From NCBI GenBank assembly GCA_029783825.1, contig JAREIK010014525.1:1-64000 (forward strand): a DNA stretch of 64,000 bases. Reading direction: 5' to 3'. The notes under the pieces were generated by a model, which had not been told where the DNA came from, made no database searches, and saw nothing but the letters and a program-made list of their open reading frames with translations. The DNA is from Sapria himalayana (lineage: Eukaryota; Streptophyta; Magnoliopsida; Malpighiales; Rafflesiaceae). Position 1 is the stretch's first letter. Each line of letters starts with the position of its first letter. Below are positions 26,706 to 36,990 of this stretch, piece by piece. The position numbers and the translations under genes are program-made.

Positions 26706-28273
26706 GTATATATATTTATTTGTTTATATACCTTTCTATCTATCTATCTATCTATCTATCTATGTATCTATCTACCTATATATTTTTCTATATATTTGCA
26801 TGTTTATCTGTCTATCTATCTATCCATATATCTATCTATCTATATATTTTTTTCTATCTATCTATCTATCTGACTGTCTATCTATTTGTGTATCTATTTG
26901 TGTATCTATTTGTGTATCTATATATCTATCTTTTTATCTATCTATCTTTGTATTTATATGTCTATCTCTTTGTCTATCTAATATTCTATCAATCAATCAA
27001 TCAATCTATCTGTCTATCTATTTATCTATATGTCTAATAATCTATCTATCTATCTATCTATCTGTGTATCTATCTATCTATTTGTCTATCTATCTATCTA
27101 TATGTCTAATAATCTATCTATCTATCTGTGTATCTATCTATCTATCTTTTTGTCTGTCTATCAATCAATCAATATATCTATATATCTGTTTGTCTATCTA
27201 TCTATCTGTCTATCTTTCTATCTATATATTTACATATATCTATCTATATGTCTATCTACCAGTCTATTAATCTGTCTATTTTTTTATCTATCTTTATATC
27301 TGTCTCTCAATCTATCTATCAATCTATTTAATAATTTACTTATCTTTCAATCTATTAATCTATCTATCAATATATCTTTGAATCATTGTATCAATCTATA
27401 TATAAACATGTCTATAAAACTATCTATCAACCTATCTAACATTCTATCTATCAATCTATCGATGAATTTTTCTATAAATCAATCTATCAATCTTTCTTTT
27501 TATTTTATCTATCTTTATATCTATTTATATATCTTTATGACTATCTATCTGTCATTCTATCAAACTATTTATCTTTCTATTTATTTGTCTATCTATATGT
27601 CTATAGATCTATCTAACCATTTGGCTATATCTATGTCTATGTGTCTGCATGTTTGTCTATATATCTATCTGTCTATCTATATGTCTATCTATCTATCTAT
27701 ATCTCTGTCTATATAAATGTTTATCTATCTATCTATCAGTTCGTCTATCTTTCAATCTATCTGTCTATTTATCTAACAATCTGACTATTTATTTGTCTAT
27801 ATATATCTCTCTCTATCTCTGTCTATCTATATTTCTATCTGGCTATTTATCTTTTTGCCTTTATATATATCTATTTGTCTATTTATTTATCTATTTATCT
27901 ATATATCTATCTATATGTTTATCTATATGTTTGTTTATCTATCTAACTTTCTATCTATTTATCTATTAGTCTCTCTATCATTATATATGTCTATTTATTT
28001 GTTTGTCTTTCTGTCTGTCTATCTCTCAATCTATCTTTTTATCTATTTGTCTATCAATCAATTGGTTTATCTATTTATTTATCTATCTATCTCTCTATCT
28101 ATTTAATTATTTTTCTATCTGTCTATCTATATTCTATCTATCTATTTATCTGTCTGTTTATCTATGTGTCTATCTATCTATTTATCTATCTATTTGTCTA
28201 TGTATCTGTCTATCTTTCTATTTATCTATATATCTATCTCTCTATTTCTTTATCTATCTACCAATTTGTCTGT

Positions 28274-28833
28274 CACTACAAGGAAAATCCCAAGTAACTA
28301 AGGAAAATCCCTAAATAAATGGGTATTTTCCGTCACTAAAATGGAATAACGATGGATTATAGATGGAACTTTTCTCAAGCTAAAGTGTTAGTCACTAAAA
28401 ATTAATGACGAAAAAATTCCCTAGATAAAAATTTTTAGTGACTGAAAATTTTCTAGCTAAATTAATTTTTTTCCTTGCTAATTTTGATTCTAATTTAGAG
28501 CTTCACAATATTCCATCACTAATTTAGTGAGGGAAACGTCTCATCATAAATTAGCGAGGAAACAATGCCTATCTATTTTCATTCAAAATTATTCTTGCAA
28601 TTTTATTTTTTTACTAAAAAATTATTTACATATTTTTAAATGTTTATAATAAATTTAATAAAAATATACACTTTTAACCATTATTTATAATTAACAAAAT
28701 ATAAAATCAGTTAATATATTATTATGATACAATATGTTTCAGTGTTAATATATAATCATAACAAAATTTGATTATATCTTCATCATCATCAATGTATCTA
28801 ATGATAGTGCATAAAGTATAATCTTTCTATGAA
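28274..28833 (-). mobile_element. CACTA element B, 3'-terminal fragment
   Basis: It starts with CACTACAAGGAAAATCCC directly after the TATC array. A subterminal stretch with TAGCTAAATTA and CGTCACTAAA words follows, then a segment with AGTGCATAAAGTATAATC that matches the tail found in A (near 4,715), C (near 29,580) and D (near 37,240). At 28,834 it is interrupted by the TIR of the next element. Only about 560 bp of the 3' end remain here and no gene is present. Confidence 0.75.
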
Positions 28834-29370
28834 TACTACAAGAAAAATCTCATATAGCTAGGGACAATTCCCTAGCTAAATGGGCATTTTCCATCGCTAA
28901 ATAAGATATAGCAATGGATTAAGGAAGGAACCATTCATAATATAAAGTACTCATCACTAAAATTAAGCTAGGCAAAGTGTCTCTAACAAATAATTTAGCA
29001 ATAGAAAAATCCATACCTAAAAATAATAATTTCCCTAGCTAAATTTGCAAGCTAAATGAGAGTTTCCATCGCTAAACGAACATAACGACGGAGCTTTCCC
29101 TAACTAAAGTGCTCGTCACTAAATATTAGCTACGAAAATAGTCTCTAGCAAAATAAATTTATCGACAGAAAATCTCTTGCTAAAATAAAGATATCCCTAG
29201 CTAAATTAGTTAGGGAAAATTACCTAGCTAATTTAACAAAGGATTTTTCGCTTGCTATTTAAGCAAGGGAATTTCCCCTAGCTAATTTAGCAAGAGAATT
29301 TTCACTAGCTAAATTAGCTAGGGAAATTTTGCTAAATTAGCTAGGGATGTTTCCCTAGCTATTTTAATTT
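28834..29370 (-). repeat. Terminal and subterminal region of element C
   Basis: The TIR at 28,834 is followed by ATAGCTAGGGACAATTCCCT and numerous TAGCTAGGGAA / TCGCTAAA words in both orientations up to about 29,370, then AT-rich sequence. The first ~50 bases match element D's left end almost base for base. Confidence 0.8.
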
Positions 29371-30114
29371 CATAACTATTTTTAGAATTTAATTTTTTTA
29401 AAAATTTTTTAATTAAATAATTTAATATTTTTATATTAAATTCAATTTAAATAGAAACTATAAATGATAATTTATAATTAAAAAATTATTTAATAGCTTA
29501 TTCTAATACAAAATTTTACAAAATTAAAACAAAAAAATAATAAAATTTTATTACATCTTATTCATCAATTTATCTATCGACAGTGCATAAAGTACAATCT
29601 ATCCATGTATTAACGTTACTTTCTCTCCCTCTACTCCTCCGATTACCAACTTTCTGTTGCGACAATGTTGTCTGAGTCACGGTGCATCATGTCTAGTGAA
29701 AAATCCCTTCTCTTATACAAGCTTTGTATGGAGAATAATGTTGTACTATATCTGTAAGAAATTTAAACTACTCAATCAAATCAAAATAAATAAATAAAAC
29801 TATGTTTTGATAAATATATAATACTACAGTATATATGTGCATATATACTATCATTTCACTCGTACATATATTATTGTAGTATATGTATATATAAAGTGTA
29901 GTATTATGTGTACATATATACTGAGTACATATATACTCAGTATATATGTACATAAAATACTACAGTATTATATGTACATATATAAAGAGTATATACGTAT
30001 GTATATACCACATTTGTTGATGTTGCTGCTGTTGCTGCCATCTCTACTACCACTGCCACCACTACCCCACTATCACTGCTGCCACCATTGCCACCGCCGC
30101 CGCTGCTGATAATA
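29371..30114 (-). repeat. Single incomplete copy of the ~1.1 kb unit in element C
   Basis: The shared tail (GATAGTGCATAAAGTA-like and TACAAGCTTTGTATG-like segments) is at 29,560-29,760. The AT-rich palindromic block is at about 29,830-30,005, and a short GC-rich trinucleotide block of about 100 bp at 30,010-30,110. Normal continuation into the unit head is replaced by an unrelated segment from 30,115. Confidence 0.75.
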
Positions 30115-30530
30115 AAAGTAGGGCGAGCGATGATGCTCGACTGAAGAACTCGAGATTGAGCGAATTTTTGACAAGGCGGCGAGCAGCCTTTCCCAAAATA
30201 GGACCTGATATTCTTCCTGGACCAAAATTGCATGACACTACACGAGCATCATCATCATCATCATTCTAAGACCTAGTATAATTAGAACCAATCATTGCAG
30301 AACCTAGAGCAAAAAAACTTATTTACTCATACGTTTGCTTTGTACCATTTGATAATTGCATATCAATACAATTACTAAGATTTTTAAGACCAACCTCTAT
30401 GTGTCTGGCTGGCCTGGACTAGAAATATCTTCATCTCACAACTTTAGGAAAAGTTTAACATCTAGGGCTTTTATTACTTACATCAGTGAGCAATGGACAA
30501 TGATGACCAGGCCAGCCTGAGCAATTATAT
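30115..30530 (-). other. Unexplained GC-richer segment in element C, possible captured sequence
   Basis: This segment has no counterpart in elements A or D. On the minus strand it has intron-like borders: a TTTTTTTGCTCTAG stretch ends near 30,305, and an exon-like part follows with an aspartate run and the reading GPGRISGPILGKAARRLVKNS (about 30,240-30,150), interrupted by one stop just before the aspartates. I do not recognise the protein. An imperfect 13-bp inverted repeat lies at 30,405-30,417 and 30,507-30,519 (GGCTGGCCTGG against CCAGGCCAGCC). It could be a captured host exon pair, a fragment of another mobile element, or ancestral sequence lost from A and D. Confidence 0.4.
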
Positions 30531-30559
30531 ATTCAAAAGTGTGTTTGTGTGTAAATGGG

Positions 30560-30925
30560 TATTTACGTATGACAATATATACATGTCTACAAATAAATAT
30601 ATGTACCCACTTATGTATTTACTCGGTATATACGTACGTATATACTAAAATATAAAAGTATGTTTATACCGAGTATATACGTACATATACTACAGTATAA
30701 AGTACATATATATTGAGTATATACATACACATATACTATAGTATATATATGTATATACTAAGTATATACATACAAATATATTAAATATATACGAAAATAT
30801 ATACTGTATATATACGTACAAATATACTCAGTATATATAAACATATATACTCGGGATATACGTATATATATACTTAGTATATACGTAGATATATACTAAG
30901 TATATACGTACATTTATATTCATCT
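30560..30925 (-). repeat. Extra AT-rich ACGT-palindrome block next to the second ORF of element C
   Basis: A long run of words such as GTATATACGTACGTATATAC and ATATACTCAGTATATA, about 365 bp, directly abuts the 3' end of the second ORF. In A and D the block lies further away, after a trinucleotide block. Here it appears expanded and displaced. Confidence 0.7.
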
Positions 30926-30929
30926 ACTT

Positions 30930-32690
30930 ATCCTTATGTTCTTTAATTTCATATATTTCTTCATTCAAATGAGATATCTACTCATCCTTCTTTTTCATTT
31001 CGTTCTCCATAACTACAATATATTCATTTGTTACCATTGCTTGTTGTTCGACCGCCTCATCCACCTTTGCGGAGACAGATGAAATAGAAGCTTGACTGCT
31101 ACAACAAAATGTCACTCCCTTCGAGCCGATGTCATACACTCATTACTTCTTACGATCTTATGGTCTCCAAACAAATAGGATCATAATCAAAAGGTTGATG
31201 ATCCAAAGAACCCTCAACTTGTTGATGAGAAGCTGTCACACATTCTTCCATTAGTTCCTGAGATAAAATAAAGAAAAATACTATTCTAGATATACATAAA
31301 TTAAAATAAATATTTTGCATTCCAAACAACTTTCAAGATGTACTGTAGCATTATAAAATTTTATTAATATAATAGATTCTTAAAGCAATCATCTGAGACT
31401 TGTTGTCAACTAACTGACCATCCACTTTATTCACATGCATCATCCTGAAAATCTCATAAAAATTTGGATCTTGACCCAATTCTCCTGCCTAGAATATGAA
31501 TTTATTAAGTCATTAAAAAACAATGATCAAAAAATTTAACAAAATTAATAAAACATGTAGAGATTTTAATTATTGAACTATTAGGACAACCACTAAATAT
31601 ATAAATGTTTAAATTTTTAAAATTCTACAAAATCTGAAGCATGCTCAATGCTCGAATTTTACCCTCCTATTTCTCGATAGATTTTTAATACCTAGTCCAG
31701 CTACCCCCACTTCGTCGATTTTTGCTAGTAATATCTAATTTTTTTCTTCACATCTGGCTCCTCCCAATACTTAAGCTACTCAAGCCAGTCATCCTCAGAT
31801 ATAAAATCAAGCATTTCTTTCATATTCTTCAATTTATTGATAAAATTAGAATACTGTTGAGCAGCTTTGAACTCCCATAATGACTTTATCCTTCCATCAA
31901 ATTTGAGTGACCCATGTGCACTAATTCTTTATATATAAGAATCACAAAAGAATTTATATTAACAATAACATAATTATTTTCCGCTTGAATAATAGCCAAC
32001 ATAATAGTTAAGTAATTAGATAATTATTTTTCAATGCTTTTGTTTTGTTATTTTTACCTGAAAGTAATTAAAATAAGACTCTTTTGTCCATTCAGAAACT
32101 TTCTTCTAGGAGAATGCTTTAGAATCAACCATTTTTTCAAAGACTTTGCAATTATATCGAACACTTGTGTGGTGGAATAAAACTATACAAATAAATAAAT
32201 AACATTGAAAACAAGTAAATCATAACAATATAAAAAAACTGCTTACAATAACATCAAATTTTTTTTTCAAGTCATATTTACATATTTCTTTTAACCCTGA
32301 TCCACAATCTCAATTACTAACATTGCACTGACCTGTAGAGGAAGGCAAAGCATTCGATGATGCCATTGGTTTTATAAATGGGGGAACTATCGGTGTAAAA
32401 TATGGTGTAGAAGATAGGGATGGATAAAAAGTGTGTGCAGGAAGAATTATGGGTGCTGGGTTTAAATCTGATAAAGGTGATAGTAGAGGTCTCAATATTG
32501 GTGATGGTGATAGAAATGAAGATGGTGATTGTGATGTTGAAGTCTAGATATAGTGGGTATGAGATGGTACTGATTTTGAAACATGATGTAACATACTAGA
32601 TGAATTTGGTTCATTTCTACGTCCATGTCCACCTCCACCTCCACCACATCTACTTCATTTAGGCATCATCTCCTATACGAAATAAAACAT
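30930..32690 (-). pseudogene. CACTA second ORF (Transposase_24-like), element C
   Basis: Read right to left. Near 32,665 a start-like MMPK is followed by a stop, then a Gly/His/Arg-rich stretch and NEPNSSSMLHH. A Pro/Ser-rich region follows (RPLLSPLSDLNPAPIILP, residues of the open frame at 32,495-32,310). Further exons lie near 32,150-32,050 and 31,800-31,650, a PNFYEIFRMMHVNKVDGQ exon at about 31,490-31,380, and the C-terminal EECVTASHQQVEGSLD exon with a coiled-coil tail at 31,250-30,930. Several in-frame stops and frameshifts show it is dead. Exon order and gaps match elements A and D. Exon limits are estimated by comparing the three copies. Confidence 0.65.
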
Positions 32691-32809
32691 AGAACAAATA
32701 ATTGAGATATGATGAATAAGCATGTATTTTAGAATAAAACACACCGATAGATTTCAACAAAATATAGAAAGTCTTTTATAGTTTAATATTATAATAAAAT
32801 TATAACAGT

Positions 32810-32950
32810 TTAATTATCGGCATCACTATCATCCTCAAATGGATCTTTTGATATTTCGTCTGATTCCGATAGAAGTTTGAACTCATATTCAGATAGAAAT
32901 TGATCATCTTCAATTTTTATTATGCCACAATGAGTCACATAAATTTTTTA
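32810..32950 (-). pseudogene. TNP2 C-terminal remnant in element C
   Basis: The stretch encodes an acidic tail ending SDADN and stop, matching the end of the TNP2 frame in element D (EDPLEDDSDADN, stop at 42,080-42,082). Homology to D's TNP2 region breaks at about 32,970. Beyond it the sequence matches D upstream of the gene (about 45,940 onward), so this is the deletion junction. Confidence 0.65.
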
Positions 32951-33087
32951 TATCTTCATCTAAATGCACAGGCTCAATTTTTAGCATGATACAGATTAAT
33001 AGTTATCATGGTAATACTAGATAAAGAGAGCAAAAATGATAATGAACAAGAAAGGATAGCAAAAATGAAAGACATTTAAAGATTGAA

Positions 33088-33093
33088 GGGGGA

Positions 33094-33132
<39 letters not shown>

Positions 33133-33480
33133 TGGGGAGAGAGAGAAAGGCAGAGAAATGGAGAGTTGGAAAGAGAGAGAGAGAAAGGGGAAGGGAGAGA
33201 GAGAGAGAGAGAGAGAGAAAAGGGGAGAGGGAGAGGGAGAGAGAGAGAGAGAGAGAGAGAAGAGGGGAGAGAGGGAGAGAGAGAGAGGAAAGGGGAGAGA
33301 CAGGGGAGAGAAATGGCAAAAGGTATAGAGGGAGAGAGGGAGAGAGATGGGGAGAGAAAGAGAGATAGAATAAGGAAGAAAAGAGAGTGAGAAAGAAAAT
33401 AACAATAGAGAGAGTTACATAGAAAAAAGAGGAAGAGAGTGACACAAAAAGAATTAAAGAGAGAGAGAGAGAGAGACAAA
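33088..33480 (-). repeat. GA/CT-rich tract in the 5' region of element C
   Basis: GAGAGA runs interspersed with GGGGAGAG, almost pure purine on the + strand and pyrimidine in the sense direction of the element. The open Ser/Leu-rich frames here are repeat artefacts. Element D has a shorter counterpart at 46,054-46,320 upstream of TNP2, so the tract probably belongs to the element's promoter or leader. CT tracts are common in plant promoters. Confidence 0.75.
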
Positions 33481-33754
33481 GAATGTAGTGTTAGAATGAG
33501 GAATTACATAAAAGAAAACAAAATTTTTTCAGTATAAACCTATTAAATATTACATATTTTATCATACATAAGTTCATATATGAGCCAAAGACCCAAGGGT
33601 TGGGATTAGGTAAGAGTACGACTCTTATTTGTTTTATACCATATATGAGCGTGACCAACGGACATTCTCATGCTATGTGCTTAAATATTGTTGATATTAT
33701 TTCTTTTGTCATTTAATTTCAAGTTAGTACAAGAAATTGGTATTATCCCATATA

Positions 33755-35431
33755 TAATTATGTGTTAGTATACATATAGTAAATGTAGTTATAAAAAGTT
33801 ACATATAGTTAAACATATAGTTATATATAGATATATGCATACAAGTAGTTATAAGTAGATATACATAAATGTATACAAAGTTATAAACAATATAGATTTG
33901 CACATATCTATACATATGTGTATACATAATTAAAAATAAAATTATATTTATTTATATAATGTTTTTTAAAGTTATACAAATATTTATATATAGTTATATA
34001 CATATAGTTAAACATTATATTGTATGTTTTTATACATATAATTATAAATATAGTTATATGTGGTTATACATATAGTTACACGTATAGTTAAACTTACATT
34101 TATACCTGTATGTATATACATTTTTTCATATAATTTCATATATTTATACATATAGTTATGTATAGGTATGGATATACTAAAATACATTTTTTATACTAAT
34201 ATATAAAAATGTATATTAAATATATGATGTTAATTATATATTTAAATATAGTTATGTATAAATTCTTTATAGTTATACATATAGCAAGATAGAATTATTT
34301 ATAGTTATATGTTATTATACATATAATATGTATAGTTATAAAAATTATATATCAGTTAAGCATTTAGTTATATATATTCATACAAGTAGTTATATTTAGT
34401 TATAAAAAAATATAAACAAAGTTATAAACAAAAATTTAGATTTAAATTTACGTATACATATATGAATAAATAGTTAAAAATATAGTTATATTTAATTATA
34501 TAAAGTTTTATTTAGTTTTACAAATATTTATATATAGTTATACACTTATAGTTAAACATAATGTTGTATGTTGTTATACATGTAATTATAAATATAGTTA
34601 CATGTGGTTATACATATAGTTATACTTATATTTATACATGTAGGTATAAATATTTATTCATATAATTTTATATATTTATACATATAGTTATGTATAGGTA
34701 TATATAAAGTAAAATACATTTTTATATAGTAATATATACAAATGTATATTAAATATAAGTTGTAAATTATATACTTAAATATAGTTATATATAAAGCTTT
34801 TATAGTTATACATATATTAAGATACAATTATTTATAGTTATATGTTATTATACATATAGTATATATAGCTATAAGTATTTTTATATAGTTAAACATTATA
34901 TATAAATATATTCATACAAATAGGTATACATAAATATATAAAAATATAATTAAATATATAGATTTATATAAATATATACATAGTTAAACATATATTTACA
35001 TAAATATATAGATCTATATAATTAAATATAGTTATATTTAATTATATAGAGTGTTATATTGTTATACAAATATTTATATTAATTATACAAATATTTATAT
35101 ATAGTTATACACATATAGTTAAACATAATTTTGTATGTTGTTATATATGTAATTATAAATATAGTTACATGTGGTTATACATATAGTTACACATATAGTT
35201 ATACTTATATTTATACATGCAGGTATATATATTTTGTTATATAATTTTATATATGTATACATATAGTTATCTATAGGTATATATATGGTAAAATTTATTT
35301 TTATATACTTATATATAAAAAAATATATTAAATATATGTTTTTAATTATATTTTTTAATATAGTTATATATAATATTTTATAGTTATGCATATAGTCAAA
35401 GACAATTATTTATAGTTATAAGTTCTTATAC
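33755..35431 (-). repeat. ATAGTTA-type repeat with ~540 bp higher-order unit, about three copies
   Basis: Degenerate TATAGTTATACATATAGTTA words form a longer unit. The landmark TTGTATGTT occurs at about 34,020, 34,563 and 35,131, and the landmark ATTCATACAAGTAG (with variants) at about 33,840, 34,377 and 34,905. Spacings are therefore about 530-570 bp. The ARF1 retrocopy splits the last unit; the landmark recurs at 36,411 beyond it. No gene inside. Confidence 0.75.
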
Positions 35432-36334
35432 TTTTGGGATCTAATGGCAAAAAACACAGAATAGAAAACAAACAAATTCAGCTTATAACAGATCAGAACA
35501 ACCTAAATGCAATCTTGTATCTCAGGCATGCAATATATAAATATAAATACAATTTGAATCCCCCTAGAAACAGATGATGTCATCTACATAACAGAACAAA
35601 ACTCAAGAAAAATAGGCATAGATTAGATCCACATCCAGATATGTCAACAAAGTTAGCCTCATCTTACTAAAATTATTTATAAATTACTGGCAATGTAATT
35701 TGGAAAGCCAATCAAGACCCTCATAAGGCCCTTGCCAGAGGTAGAATAGGTGCTTTGAATGTGCCAATGGTGTTGGAGAAGAGAGTGAAGTCCTACCTTG
35801 TCAGAAGTTTCAGCTGCATTCATCACATTGGAAAGATCTTGCTTATTGGCAAACACCATAAAAACTACATCTCGAAGCTTTTCCTCATTTAGTATCCTAT
35901 GCAACTCATCTCTGGCTTCAACAACTTGATCTTTGTCATTGTTGTCCACTAAAAATTTGAGACCTTGGGTATTTTGGAAGTAATCCCTCTAGAAAGTGTG
36001 AATCATGTCTTGAACCCCAACATCCCACACAGTGAAATTGATGTTTTTGTATTCAAAGTATATACATTGAATACAATAATAGGAATTGTGGTAAAAATTT
36101 CACCAAGTTTTAACTATTACAGAAAGGTGTCTTTCCGCCAGCATCAAGACATAGCATCAAAATCCTCATCTCCTTGTTCGCAAACAGCATGTTGAATAGC
36201 TTTGTGAACGTAAATCTCATTTCTTCCACTAAATCTCAAATCCTTTGCCATATGGCAGTAAAGAGATCTGATGAGAGAAAGAAATAGAATCAATAGACCT
36301 CAAGAGATGGTTACTAGAGAGGGAGGAGAACCTC
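35432..36334 (-). pseudogene. Processed ARF1-type GTPase retropseudogene, copy in element C
   Basis: Intronless copy of a plant ADP-ribosylation factor of the ARF1 class, a small GTPase of vesicle budding. The start codon is at 36,220 and the stop at 35,677, about 544 bases, which fits the ~181 codons of ARF1. Readable parts are MRFTFTKLF, a P-loop CLDAGGKT (a Cys replaces the Gly of GxxxxGKT), FTVWDVG, and [18 protein letters not shown] through FANKQDL (NKxD motif intact) to the IQST segment. Damage includes frameshifts after the P-loop, a Trp-to-stop change before RDYFQNTQG, and a base loss near the C-terminus. A 5' leader and a ~240-base 3' UTR are retained. The insert is flanked by 15-bp near-identical direct repeats (35,417-35,431 and 36,335-36,349, 13 of 15 matching), as expected of LINE-mediated retroposition. 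No long poly-A remains. Confidence 0.85.
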
Positions 36335-36538
36335 TATATGTTATTATACCTATAGTATAAATAATTAAAAATAAAGTTATATATAGATAAACAAATAATT
36401 ATATATAAAAATATTCATACAAGTAGTTATAAGTAGTTATACATACTTATATACAAAGTTATAAATAAATATATAGATTTAATTATATGAATACATATAT
36501 GTATACATAGATACAAATATAGTTATATTTAATTATAT
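36335..36538 (-). repeat. Remainder of the ATAGTTA-type repeat, cut by element D
   Basis: The sequence matches 47,730-47,932 in element D closely, up to the word AATTATAT. It then stops at the TIR of D, whereas the D copy continues ATAGTGTTAC. No gene. Confidence 0.75.
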
Positions 36539-36990
36539 CACTACAAGAAAAATTCCATATAGCTAGGGACAATTCCCTAGCTAAATAAGTATTTTCCGAC
36601 GCTAAATGGGATAAAGCGACGGATTAACGAGGGATTGGTTCCCTATCTAAAGTGCTTGTCGCTAAAATTTAGTGAGGGAAATTGTCCCAAGCTAAAAATT
36701 TAGCTATGGAAAATCCATTGCTAAAAAAGATAAATTCCCTAGCTAAATTAGCAAGCTAAATTAGATTTTCCATCGCTAAACAAAAATAACGATGAAATAT
36801 TTTCGAAGCTAAAGTGCTGGTCGATAAATTTTAGCGGCTGAAATAATCCCTAGCTAAATAAAGTTAACGACGGAAAAATCCATTGCTAAAATAAAGATTT
36901 TTTTTGCTAAATTAGCTTGGGAATTTTCCCTAGCTATTTTAGCAAGAGATTTTTCTCTTGCTAATTTAGCAAGAGATTTTTCACTTGCTA
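36539..36990 (-). repeat. 3' TIR and subterminal region of element D
   Basis: After the TIR come ATAGCTAGGGACAATTCCCT and many TAGCTAGGGAA, TCGCTAAA, CGACGGAT-like words in both orientations to about 36,990. They match the ends of A, B and C and are the likely binding region for the element's own DNA-binding protein (inferred by analogy with En/Spm). Confidence 0.8.

Larger units (their letters stand above)
5403..28273 (+). repeat. Giant degenerate TATC tetranucleotide array (~22.9 kb)
   Basis: The stretch is essentially uninterrupted tetranucleotide-derived sequence: TCTATCTATC with very common variants TATT, TGTC, TATG, TTTC, TCAA, AATC and CATC. Four-base phase holds over hundreds of bases, giving long open frames with Ser-Ile-Tyr-Leu periodicity on this strand only. 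Small in-phase duplications are scattered through it, for example a 32-bp unit at 6,281-6,344 and a ~58-bp unit at 7,932-8,054. Embedded are TA runs, CCAT and GTGTCTAT islands. No gene, RNA or other transposon is visible inside. It starts directly after one CACTA TIR and stops directly before another. Confidence 0.95.
28834..36538 (-). mobile_element. CACTA element C, TNP2-less deletion derivative
   Basis: It opens with TACTACAAGAAAAATCTC, a CACTA end with the first base changed. In its own orientation (minus) the 3' end is at the left. Going right: subterminal region, one incomplete trinucleotide/ACGT unit, the second ORF, a remnant of the TNP2 C-terminus, a GA/CT tract, an ATAGTTA-type repeat and an ARF1 retrocopy. 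Compared with element D it lacks everything between about 42,255 and 45,940, which removes the transposase gene. Deletion derivatives of this sort (dSpm-like) move only if a transposase is supplied in trans. Its right part stops at 36,538 where element D begins, so its 5' end is not seen. Confidence 0.75.

Noticed and set aside
5403..28273. CRISPR-like alternation of repeats and variable stretches
   Set aside because: There are no fixed-length repeats and spacers; the periodicity is four bases and the genome is a plant.
33006..33479. Ser/Leu-rich and Arg/Glu-rich frames in the GA tract
   Set aside because: They follow directly from GAGAGA/CTCTCT repeats on both strands.
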